Assembly (NCBI GenBank): GCA_049323755.1
Contig: JBMOPE010000006.1
Location: 124,001-188,000, forward strand
Direction: 5' to 3'
From: BRHc4a sp049323755
GTDB taxonomy: Bacteria > Bacillota > Desulfotomaculia > Desulfotomaculales > Desulfocucumaceae
DNA length: 64,000 nucleotides
The first letter of the stretch is position 1. Every line of letters begins with the position of its first letter. The notes under the pieces are model-generated. The model did not search any database. It worked only from the letters and a program-made list of their open reading frames with translations, and was not told the origin of the DNA. A program made the translations under genes and the position numbers. Below, piece by piece: positions 26,635 to 35,374 of the stretch.

Positions 26635-27188
26635 ACCTGCATAATCTCCTGCTCTTTTACACTTGTAATCTGGTCAATTTCTTTGATATACTTGTCAGTT
26701 AATTTCTGGACCTCATCCTGGGCCCGGCGCAGGTCATCCTCTGAAAGTTCACCTTTCTTTTCAGCTGCCTTTAAAGAATCATTGGCATCTCTACGAACAT
26801 TGCGGATAGCTACCCGGCCCTCCTCAGCCTTTTTCTTTACAACTTTGACAAGCTCCTGCCTTCTTTCCTGGGTAAGCTGGGGAATTGCGAGCCTAATAAC
26901 CGTCCCGTCGCTGGCGGGGTTTATTCCCAGGTCAGATTTCATTATGGCTTTTTCTATTTCGGGCAGGGCTGACTTATCCCAGGGCTGTATAACCAGGAGC
27001 CTTGCTTCCGGAGCTGTTATGTTGGCCATCTGGCTCACTGGCGTCGGAGTACCGTAATAGTTCACATTAATTTTATCCAACAATGCAGGTGTGGCACGGC
27101 CTGCCCTCATAGAGGCATACTCTTTTTTAACGACATCAAGAGTTTTCTTCATGTTGGCTTCCGCTTCAGCGATAATCTCCTTAGCCAA
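26631..27188 (-). CDS. frr: Ribosome recycling factor
   Basis: Splits post-termination ribosomes together with EF-G. The conserved MRAGRATPALLDKI, QPWDKSALPEIEKAI and RRDAND segments and 185-residue length are typical. It overlaps pyrH by eight bases and the following small gene by four bases. Confidence 0.97.
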   Translation of the reverse strand: MAKEIIAEAEANMKKTLDVVKKEYASMRAGRATPALLDKINVNYYGTPTPVSQMANITAPEARLLVIQPWDKSALPEIEKAIMKSDLGINPASDGTVIRLAIPQLTQERRQELVKVVKKKAEEGRVAIRNVRRDANDSLKAAEKKGELSEDDLRRAQDEVQKLTDKYIKEIDQITSVKEQEIMQV

Positions 27189-27909
27189 TCAATTCACCCC
27201 CAACATATGTTCCTACTTCTTCTCCGAGTATAGCTTTCTTAATATTTCCCTCCTCATTGATGCCAAACACAACCAGAGGGATTTTGTTGTCCATGCACAG
27301 GGAGGTAGCCGTAGCATCCATTACCGCCAGGCCTCTATTCAATAAATCTATATAGGTTAGCCTTTCAAATTTAACGGCGCCTGAATTCTTCAGGGGATCA
27401 CTGTCATATACGCCGTTAACGCGCTTTGCCATCAGTATTACCTCTGCCTCTATTTCGGCGGCACGAAGAGCTGCTGTGGTATCTGTGGAAAAGTAGGGGT
27501 TCCCTGTACCTGCTGCAAATATTACCACTCTACCCTTCTCCATATGCCTGATGGCCCTGCGCCTTATATAGGGCTCTGCCACGGATCTCATTTCTATGGC
27601 AGTCTGAACCCTGCTCTCAAGCCCCTGTTTTTCCAGGCCGTCCTGCAATGCCAGGGCGTTTATAACCGTGGCAAGCATTCCCATGTAGTCGGCAGTGGCC
27701 CTGTCCATGCCCTTTGCGCTCCCTGCAACACCGCGCCATATGTTGCCGCCGCCGACAACTATGGCAATCTGAACATTCATCTTGGCAATTTCATCAATCT
27801 GGGATGAAATGGAGCTCACGACCTCGGGGTTAATCCCATAGCCCAGGTTGCCCGCCAGAGCCTCACCGCTTAGCTTTAAAACCACCCGGTTATACTTGGG
27901 AGTCGCCAT
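27181..27909 (-). CDS. pyrH: UMP kinase
   Basis: Phosphorylates UMP to UDP, hexameric amino-acid-kinase fold. Motifs VVLKLSGEAL, VGGGNIWRG, DYMGMLATVINALAL and GTGNPYFSTDTTA are seen in 242 residues. It lies in the rpsB-tsf-pyrH-frr order common to bacteria, 65 bases after tsf. Confidence 0.97.
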   Translation of the reverse strand: MATPKYNRVVLKLSGEALAGNLGYGINPEVVSSISSQIDEIAKMNVQIAIVVGGGNIWRGVAGSAKGMDRATADYMGMLATVINALALQDGLEKQGLESRVQTAIEMRSVAEPYIRRRAIRHMEKGRVVIFAAGTGNPYFSTDTTAALRAAEIEAEVILMAKRVNGVYDSDPLKNSGAVKFERLTYIDLLNRGLAVMDATATSLCMDNKIPLVVFGINEEGNIKKAILGEEVGTYVGGELIG

Positions 27910-27974
27910 TCAATAACCTCCCGGCATGTCATATTATAAAAGTTATATATTCCCTTAACTATATACGGCCGATG

Positions 27975-28625
27975 TTACTTTGTAAATGCGGCCACCTCGG
28001 CGGCAAAATCGTCGGTACGCTTCTGAAGACCTTCACCAAGCTCGTACCTTACAAATCTGCGCACTGAAATATTTTCTCCTATTTTTGAGACACTTTCCGT
28101 AAGAAGCTGACTTACTGTTTTATCCGGGTCCTTAATGAAAGGCTGCTCCAGGAGGCATACTTCCTTGTAATATTTTTCTATCCGGCCCTCCACCATTTTC
28201 TCAATAATTTTTTCAGGCTTACCCTCGTTAGCGGCCTGGGCGGCAAGTATTTCCTTCTCTTTGGCAATTGTCTCCTGGGGTACATCTTCCTTACTTACGT
28301 ACTCCGGCTTGGAAGCCGCTATCTGCATGGCAATGTCCCTTGCAAGCATTTTAAACTCATCGGTTTTTGCCACAAAATCTGTCTCGCAGTTAACCTCAAC
28401 CAGTACGCCAATACGGCCAGCCCCGTGGATATATGACTCCACCAGACCTTCTGCTGTAACTCTTCCCGCCTTTTTTGCTGCCGCGGCAAGCCCTTTCTCT
28501 CTAAGGTAGTCAACAGCCTTATCCAGGTCTCCTCCCACTTCGCCAAGGGCCTTTTTGCAGTCCATCATTCCAGCCCCGGTTCTTTCACGCAACTCCTTAA
28601 CCAGTGCCGCGCTTATCTCAGCCAT
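27975..28625 (-). CDS. tsf: Elongation factor Ts
   Basis: Nucleotide exchange factor for EF-Tu. The UBA-like N-terminus (LVKELRERTGAGMMDCKKAL) and the core (VEVNCETDFVA) are clear; 216 residues is the short Gram-positive form. The start at 28625 (MAEIS) is seven bases from GAGGAGG; the ATG at 28631 is too close to the ribosome-binding site. A terminator-like hairpin separates it from rpsB. Confidence 0.97.
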   Translation of the reverse strand: MAEISAALVKELRERTGAGMMDCKKALGEVGGDLDKAVDYLREKGLAAAAKKAGRVTAEGLVESYIHGAGRIGVLVEVNCETDFVAKTDEFKMLARDIAMQIAASKPEYVSKEDVPQETIAKEKEILAAQAANEGKPEKIIEKMVEGRIEKYYKEVCLLEQPFIKDPDKTVSQLLTESVSKIGENISVRRFVRYELGEGLQKRTDDFAAEVAAFTK

Positions 28626-28752
28626 AGTCATTCCTCCTCGTTGGTTCTATATTACATGGATTACAATTCCAAAATACCAGTGCTATGTATTATCTCCCAA
28701 ATTGAACTTGAGCAAACAGATAAAATGATATTATAAATTATCAAACACTGCA

Positions 28753-28804
28753 CATTAAAAAGGCAGGGGCCTCCCGTATGCTTTAAGCAAACGGGGCCCC
28801 CACC
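28753..28804 (-). terminator. Terminator/attenuator between rpsB and tsf
   Basis: On the minus strand a GC-rich stem (GGTGGGGGCCCCG... with ...GGGAGGCCCCTGCC) is followed by TTTTTAATG. It lies 16 bases after the rpsB stop. Partial termination here would lower tsf relative to rpsB, as described for other bacteria; the rest of the 188-base gap shows no gene. Confidence 0.75.
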
Positions 28805-28819
28805 AGGCAAATACCGCTA

Positions 28820-29527
28820 TTACTCTTCGGCTGCGTCTAACTGTTCTCCCTGCTTGCCTTCCAGCACGGCATCCGCCATCTTGCCGGTCAGCAGCTTTAC
28901 CGCCCTTATGGCATCATCGTTACCTGGTATTACATAGTCGATCTCATCGGGATCACAGTTGGTATCTACTATTGCCACAATGGGAATACCCAATTTGCGT
29001 GCTTCCGCCACGGCAATTCTTTCTTTGCGGGGGTCAATCACAAAAACAGCTCCGGGGAGACGGCGCATTTCCTTAATACCGCCAAGGAATTTGTTAAGCC
29101 GCTCCTTTTCGTGCATCAATTCTGCGATTTCCTTTTTGGGGTGAAGACTCATCCTGCCATCGGCTTCCATCCGTTCCAGCTCATGCAGCCTGTCAATACG
29201 GCGGCGAATGGTCTGGAAGTTTGTAAGCATTCCGCCAAGCCAGCGTTGGTTGACATAAAACATGCCGCACCTTTCGGCCTCTTCCCTAACCGCCTCCTGG
29301 GCTTGCTTCTTTGTGCCTACAAAAAGTATCGCTTCACCATCTGCAGACAGCGACTTTACGAAATCGTAAGCCTCGTCAACTTTGCGGACAGTCTTTTGTA
29401 GATCTATGATATATATACCGTTACGGGCAATATAAATGTATGGTTCCATTTTGGGGTTCCACCTTCTGGTTTGGTGCCCAAAATGAACCCCTGCCTCCAG
29501 GAGTTGCTTCATTGATATAACAGCCAT
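28820..29527 (-). CDS. rpsB: 30S ribosomal protein S2
   Basis: S2 domain protein of 235 residues with LEAGVHFGHQTRRWNPKM at the start, WLGGMLTNFQT and the VDTNCDPDEIDYVIPGNDDA block. It is preceded by AAGGAGGTG and a candidate promoter at 29645-29674, and starts the rpsB-tsf-pyrH-frr operon. Confidence 0.98.
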   Translation of the reverse strand: MAVISMKQLLEAGVHFGHQTRRWNPKMEPYIYIARNGIYIIDLQKTVRKVDEAYDFVKSLSADGEAILFVGTKKQAQEAVREEAERCGMFYVNQRWLGGMLTNFQTIRRRIDRLHELERMEADGRMSLHPKKEIAELMHEKERLNKFLGGIKEMRRLPGAVFVIDPRKERIAVAEARKLGIPIVAIVDTNCDPDEIDYVIPGNDDAIRAVKLLTGKMADAVLEGKQGEQLDAAEE

Positions 29528-29644
29528 CAGTACACCTCCTTCCCGCCTGGTTTTCAGCCTCCGCCGCCTTCATCTCCGGCAAAGCCCGCAAAAGGGGCAC
29601 CCTTGACCGGAATCTGACGGCGTGTGTAGTTTACGCCAGGATGT

Positions 29645-29674
29645 ATTCTAACATAAACCTGCATTATAATGCAA
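29645..29674 (-). promoter_or_regulatory. Candidate sigma-A promoter and leader of rpsB
   Basis: On the minus strand a -35 TTGCAT and a -10 TAGAAT are 18 bases apart. A leader of about 110 bases follows, with GCCGTC... and ...GGCGGC able to pair and inner CCGG/CCGG and AAGGG/CCCTT pairings. An S2-type autoregulatory leader is possible but not tested. Confidence 0.45.
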
Positions 29675-29727
29675 GGCCAATTTGCGATGAAGTATTTTAA
29701 CAGGTCCGGAATTGGAAATCAGCATAA

Positions 29728-29757
29728 ACAAAGCCGCGGCTTTCGCCGTGGCTTTGT
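29728..29757 (-). terminator. Terminator after codY
   Basis: ACAAAGCCACGGC pairs with GCCGCGGCTTTGT around a short GAAA-type loop (minus strand), 22 bases after the codY stop codon. The T-run is short. Confidence 0.7.
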
Positions 29758-29779
29758 ATTTCCTGCAAGCTACAAATCC

Positions 29780-30565
29780 TTAGTGCTGCTTCATTCTCTC
29801 AAGTTCTTCAAGCAACCTGTCATTAAGAACCCTTATATACGTCCCCTTCATTCCAAGGGATTTTGACTCAATAACCCCTGCGCTTTCAAACTTTCTTAAG
29901 GCGTTTACAATAACGCTCCTTGTTATCCCCACACGGTCAGCAATTTTGCTGGCCACAAGCAGCCCTTCGTCTCCGTCAAGCTGCTTGAATATATGATGCA
30001 CAGCGTCAAGTTCCGAATAGGACAAGGTGCCCAGAGCTATTTGAACTGCAGCCCTCTTGCGGGCTTCTTCCTCCATTCGTCCGGCCCTGGCCCTTAATAT
30101 CTCCATCCCCACAACCGTGGCCCCGTACTCAGCCAGGATCAGGTCCTCATCGGTGAAAGACTCACCAAACTTGGCCAATACCAGGGTACCCAACCGGGAA
30201 CCGGCACCCACAATTGGTACCACTGTACTTATCTTGTTATTGAACTTGCATTTCTTATCGTGACTGAAGACACAAACATTGACAGTCTGACAGAAATTTG
30301 CATTTGTTTCGTTCATACGAAGTAAGGCATCGGTATAATCCTCGGGGAAACCTTCCGGGGATTCAACTATATCCCTCATGATTTCACAGGTAAAACCCTT
30401 TAAATAGGTATAACCCAGTGTTTTCCCCCGCCTGTCGATGATATATACGCTGCATCCAATGTTATCACTCAGGATAGCCGCGATTTCCTTATAATCCACC
30501 GGATAACCTGCCGACTTCTGGAGTAACTTGTTAATAGACCGTGTCTTTTCCAGTAAGTCCCTCAA
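29780..30565 (-). CDS. codY: GTP-sensing transcriptional pleiotropic repressor CodY
   Basis: Represses amino-acid, peptide-transport and other nutrient genes when GTP and branched-chain amino acids are abundant. The N-terminal GAF domain (1-155) and C-terminal winged helix (VASKIADRVGITRSVIVNAL) are complete in 261 residues. The start is TTG at 30565 with GGGAGGAG upstream. It follows hslU by 19 bases in the conserved hslV-hslU-codY order. Confidence 0.97.
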   Translation of the reverse strand: MRDLLEKTRSINKLLQKSAGYPVDYKEIAAILSDNIGCSVYIIDRRGKTLGYTYLKGFTCEIMRDIVESPEGFPEDYTDALLRMNETNANFCQTVNVCVFSHDKKCKFNNKISTVVPIVGAGSRLGTLVLAKFGESFTDEDLILAEYGATVVGMEILRARAGRMEEEARKRAAVQIALGTLSYSELDAVHHIFKQLDGDEGLLVASKIADRVGITRSVIVNALRKFESAGVIESKSLGMKGTYIRVLNDRLLEELERMKQH

Positions 30566-30584
30566 CTTAACTACAGCTCCTCCC

Positions 30585-31985
30585 CTATAAAATATATCGA
30601 CTCAAATCCTCGTTTTTCGCGACATCGCTAAGCTTTTTAACAACATAGGACTGGTCGATGGTAACCGTTTGATTTTTCATATCAGGCGCATCATAGGATA
30701 AATCTTCTATAAGTTTTTCCATAATTGTATGCAGCCGCCTGGCACCTATATTTTCCGTTTGCCCATTAACAGTATAAGCGATTTTAGCAATTTCGACAAG
30801 TGAATTTTGCGAAAATTCCACGTTCAGCCCCTCTGTAGCAAGGAGTGCTGTGTATTGCTTAATGAGGGAGTTCTTAGGCTCTGTCAAAATTTGTAGAAAA
30901 TCCGCCTCACTTAAGCTGTCCAGTTCCACCCGGATTGGAAAGCGCCCCTGTAGTTCAGGTATGAGGTCTGAGGGTTTAGACATATGAAAGGCACCCGCGG
31001 CTATGAAAAGAATATGGTCAGTTTTCACCGGGCCATACTTTGTCACCACTGTTGAGCCTTCCACAATAGGCAAAATGTCTCGCTGCACACCGCCCCTGGA
31101 CACATCGGGTCCCGCTCCCCCATCCCTTACGGCAATCTTATCAATTTCGTCAAGGAATATTATTCCACTTTCCTCGGCCCTTTTTACTGCCTCGGAAGTA
31201 ACCTCGTCCATGTCAATAAGCTTTTGTGCCTCCTGCTGAATCAGTATTTTACGGGCATCGGACACTGTTACCCTTCTCTTTTTCTTCTTTTTGGGAAAAA
31301 GACCTCCCAACATATCCTGTATGTTTATGCCCATCTCCTCAACTCCCTGCCCGGTAAAAACCTCAAGCATGGGAGTAGAGTTTTCCTCAACCTCTATTTC
31401 AACAAATTCATTTTCCAGTTCTCCGCGGGACAGCTTCTCACGAAGGCTATCTCTTTCAAACTCAATTCTGCGGGCTAGCTGTTCATGCTCCTTGGAAGCC
31501 TGGTTATCTGGCTGCTTTGCGCCGCCAAAAATAAGCTCCAGGGGATTCTTCAGGGAAGAGTCGTTTCTGGGAAGAGGAGCCAGAAGTTCGATTATTCTAT
31601 CTTCGGCCATTCTTTTTGCCTTTTCTTCCACCCTGGCCATTCTTTCCGACCTGACCATCCTTATGGATGTCTCCACCAGATCCCGGACCATGCTTTCAAC
31701 ATCACGGCCTACATAGCCCACCTCAGTGAACTTGGTGGCCTCGACCTTAACAAAGGGAGCCTTAACAAGCCTGGCCAGCCTCCTGGCTATTTCTGTTTTT
31801 CCCACTCCGGTGGGGCCAATCATAAGAATATTTTTCGGCACAACCTCATCCTTTAAGTCCTGGGAAAGCATCGCTCTCCTGAAGCGGTTCCTTAAGGCTA
31901 CGGCCACCGCCTTCTTTGCGCTATGCTGTCCCACGATATATTTATCCAGCTCAACCACTATTTCACGGGGTGTAAGGGATTCCAT
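30585..31985 (-). CDS. hslU: ATP-dependent protease ATPase subunit HslU (ClpY)
   Basis: AAA+ unfoldase that feeds proteins to HslV. Walker A GPTGVGKT near residue 60, an inserted I-domain (about 105-240), Walker B IIFLDEID near 274 and the C-terminal sensor/tail ending DLSRYIL are seen. The 466 residues are usual. It is separated from hslV by a repeat element. Confidence 0.97.
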   Translation of the reverse strand: MESLTPREIVVELDKYIVGQHSAKKAVAVALRNRFRRAMLSQDLKDEVVPKNILMIGPTGVGKTEIARRLARLVKAPFVKVEATKFTEVGYVGRDVESMVRDLVETSIRMVRSERMARVEEKAKRMAEDRIIELLAPLPRNDSSLKNPLELIFGGAKQPDNQASKEHEQLARRIEFERDSLREKLSRGELENEFVEIEVEENSTPMLEVFTGQGVEEMGINIQDMLGGLFPKKKKKRRVTVSDARKILIQQEAQKLIDMDEVTSEAVKRAEESGIIFLDEIDKIAVRDGGAGPDVSRGGVQRDILPIVEGSTVVTKYGPVKTDHILFIAAGAFHMSKPSDLIPELQGRFPIRVELDSLSEADFLQILTEPKNSLIKQYTALLATEGLNVEFSQNSLVEIAKIAYTVNGQTENIGARRLHTIMEKLIEDLSYDAPDMKNQTVTIDQSYVVKKLSDVAKNEDLSRYIL

Positions 31986-32002
31986 CTTCTAACCTCCCAA
32001 TA

Positions 32003-32212
32003 ATAGCTTACGGGTAATACTTTCGGTCAGAATACAGGAGTCAGGAGTCAGAAGTCAGAATTACTTAAGCATTTCCTCACAAGCTTACAAAACAAAGGCA
32101 TACTAAGAGGTAAGGGAATATTCGGTTTACCTTCAGTGAAAGCATGCAAATCCTTCTGGCTTCTGAATTCTGAATTCTGGATTCCGACCAGAAATTCAGG
32201 CCCGTTAGCATG
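32003..32212. repeat. CAGAATTC palindromic element (family C), copy 3
   Basis: The most complete copy. Outer inverted ends (about TAGCTTACGGG... and ...CCCGTTAGCA) flank arms of CAGGAGT/CAGAAGT heptads that begin GGTCAGAAT and end ATTCCGACC. The centre aligns with copies 1 and 2 (AAGCATTTCCTCACAAG, GGTAAGGGAATATTCGG, GCATGCAAA). It fills the whole hslV-hslU gap and ends four bases from the hslV stop codon. Confidence 0.88.
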
Positions 32213-32215
32213 TTT

Positions 32216-32746
32216 TTATATTTCATCCACGATTATTTCGGAATTGGTGTAAACACATATTTCAGCAGCTATTCCCAGTGCCCTGGACACAATTTCCGAA
32301 GCTCCCAGGTCGGTATGTCTGGCCAGTGCCCTGGCTGCGGCCAGCGCATAAGAGCCACCGGAACCTATGGCAACTATTCCGTCGTCAGGCTCTATTACCT
32401 CTCCCCCTCCGGAAATGACCAGAAGGTAATCCTTGTCGGCCACTATTAGAAGTGCTTCAAGTCTCCTCAATACCTTATCCATTCTCCAGTCCTTGGCCAG
32501 CTCCACAGCCGCCCTCTGAAGATTTCCCCTATACGCCTCCAGTTTTCCTTCAAACTTTTCAAAAAGCGTAAAGGCGTCTGCCACGGATCCCGCAAATCCT
32601 GCCAGAACTGAATTATTATGCAGCCGGCGAACTTTCCTGGCCCTGTGCTTCAACACGGTATTCTGTCCGAAGGTGACCTGGCCATCTCCTGCCATGGCCA
32701 CGGTCCCGCCCTTTTTTACCGCAACTATTGTAGTAGCGTGAAACAT
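32216..32746 (-). CDS. hslV: ATP-dependent protease subunit HslV (ClpQ)
   Basis: Threonine-type proteolytic subunit that partners HslU. The N-terminus FHATTIVAVKKGG, and GDGQVTFGQ, GFAGSVADAF and AIGSGGSYALAAARAL are typical. The start at 32746 has AAAGGA nine bases upstream; an in-frame start at 32773 would add nine residues unlike the family. The 176 residues match. Confidence 0.96.
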   Translation of the reverse strand: MFHATTIVAVKKGGTVAMAGDGQVTFGQNTVLKHRARKVRRLHNNSVLAGFAGSVADAFTLFEKFEGKLEAYRGNLQRAAVELAKDWRMDKVLRRLEALLIVADKDYLLVISGGGEVIEPDDGIVAIGSGGSYALAAARALARHTDLGASEIVSRALGIAAEICVYTNSEIIVDEI

Positions 32747-32892
32747 CAATTCTCTTCCTTTCATCCTAGACAATATTCCTGTACAGCATTTTATATTACC
32801 ACAGATAGTTTTCTAATTCAGTGTCGAGATAATATATTTTAACAGAGAAAAGCACAATTATTTTACTGGAAATCCATGTAATGATGACTTTC

Positions 32893-33840
<948 letters not shown>

Positions 33841-33846
33841 TTTATT

Positions 33847-35166
33847 TCACTGATCCATTCTTAAAAATGCATCGATAAACCGTTCAAGGGTATCCAGAGA
33901 TCTTTCGGCATGTGCCGAGTTTCTCTCCTTACGGTCACGTATATGCCTTTCCAGCTCAGGAAACAGCCCAAAGGTAATATTCATGGGCTGAAATTTACGT
34001 GGGTCAGCGCATGTGATATAACGGGCCAGCGACCCATGCGCCGTTTCTTCCGGAAAAACCAGCGGTTTCTTGCCCATGAGCAGAAGCGCCGAGTTAATAC
34101 CGGCAATCATACCGGATGACGCCGACTCAACGTAGCCTTCTACCCCTGTTATCTGTCCCGCAAAGAACAGCCCCGGTCTCAGCCTGCACTGGTAGGTAGG
34201 CTCAAGAATAACCGGGGAATTAATATATGTGTTCCGGTGCATTATCCCGTACCTTACAAATTCCGCATTTTCAAGTCCGGGTATCATTCTGAACACCCTT
34301 TTTTGCTCCGGCCATTTAAGATGGGTTTGAAATCCTACAATATTATAAAGGGTGCCCGCAGCGTTATCCTGCCTTAGCTGGACAACAGCGTATGGCCTCC
34401 TGCCGGTGTGCGGGTCGGTCAGGCCTACGGGCTTGAGCGGCCCATAGCGCATGGTGTCCTCGCCCCTGGAGGCAAGAACCTCAATAGGCATGCAGCCTTC
34501 AAAGTTTACTTCCTTTTCAAACTCCTTTTTTGGAGCCCTCTCGGCCCCGGCCAGCTCCTCTCGGAATCTTATGTATTCTTCCCTGTTCATCGGGCAGTTA
34601 ATATAGTCGCCTTCACCCTTGCCATACCTGGAAGAAAGAAATGCCTTCTCCATATCGATTGACTCCAAAGTTACTATCGGAGCAACGGCATCATAAAAAT
34701 AAAGGTATTCCTGACCGGTCAGCTTCCTTATGGAGTGCTCCATGGATTCCGAAGTCAGGGGGCCTGTTGCAACTATAACTATTCCTTCCTGGGGGATTGA
34801 CTTTACTTCCTCTCTGATTACCTCCACCGAAGGGCTGTTTTCCAGGGTCCTGGTAACAGCAGAGGAAAAAAGGTCCCTGTCCACCGCCAAAGCCCCGCCG
34901 GCAGGGACCTTGTACCTGTCCGCGGATGAAATAATCAAAGACCCCAGCCTGCGCATTTCTTCCTTGAGAAGGCCCACAGCATTTTCAAGAGAAGCTGCCC
35001 GGAGAGAGTTGCTGCAGACAAGTTCCGCGAACTCCCCGGTACTGTGCGCCGGAGTGGTTTTACCGGGCCTCATTTCATAAAGCTTTACCTTTACACCCAT
35101 ACGCGCTGCCTGCCAGGCTGCTTCAGCACCGGCCAGGCCCGCCCCTATAACGGTGATGTGATTCAT
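33847..35166 (-). CDS. trmFO: Methylenetetrahydrofolate-tRNA-(uracil-5-)-methyltransferase
   Basis: FAD- and folate-dependent enzyme that makes m5U54 in tRNA. The GidA-like FAD motif VIGAGLAGAEAAW is at the N-terminus, with LYEMRPGKTTPAH and, towards the C-terminus, GQITGVEGYVESASSG. The start at 35166 (MNHITVIG) is family-like; an open extension to 35298 is made of repeat DNA and is rejected. About 439 residues. Confidence 0.96.
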   Translation of the reverse strand: MNHITVIGAGLAGAEAAWQAARMGVKVKLYEMRPGKTTPAHSTGEFAELVCSNSLRAASLENAVGLLKEEMRRLGSLIISSADRYKVPAGGALAVDRDLFSSAVTRTLENSPSVEVIREEVKSIPQEGIVIVATGPLTSESMEHSIRKLTGQEYLYFYDAVAPIVTLESIDMEKAFLSSRYGKGEGDYINCPMNREEYIRFREELAGAERAPKKEFEKEVNFEGCMPIEVLASRGEDTMRYGPLKPVGLTDPHTGRRPYAVVQLRQDNAAGTLYNIVGFQTHLKWPEQKRVFRMIPGLENAEFVRYGIMHRNTYINSPVILEPTYQCRLRPGLFFAGQITGVEGYVESASSGMIAGINSALLLMGKKPLVFPEETAHGSLARYITCADPRKFQPMNITFGLFPELERHIRDRKERNSAHAERSLDTLERFIDAFLRMDQ

Positions 35167-35185
35167 GCTTATACTGCCTTTCCAA

Positions 35186-35374
35186 TTGGTCGGAGGGGCC
35201 AAAGACGTATTCCCGTTTGGTCGGAGGTGCCGAAGATGTATTCCCGGAGAGTCGGAGAGAACTAGGTACACTACATAAGGATCCCCTACCGCAGGCACTA
35301 AGTTTCTCCGACCATTAGGTACTACCTTTTAGCGCCTCCGACCAACCGGGAATACCCCTTAGCTCCTCCGCCCC
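35186..35374. repeat. 30-31-bp GGTCGGAGG palindromic array (family E), copy 1
   Basis: The left arm has two full 31-base units starting TTGGTCGGAGG plus a partial unit; after a roughly 40-base centre the inverted arm carries units ending CCTCCGACCAA. The right arm runs into the topA reading frame up to about 35374. It fills the topA-trmFO gap. A larger copy is at 42483. Confidence 0.88.

Noticed and set aside
35167..35298. N-terminal extension of TrmFO
   Set aside because: It is translated repeat DNA; the family starts at the FAD motif next to 35166.
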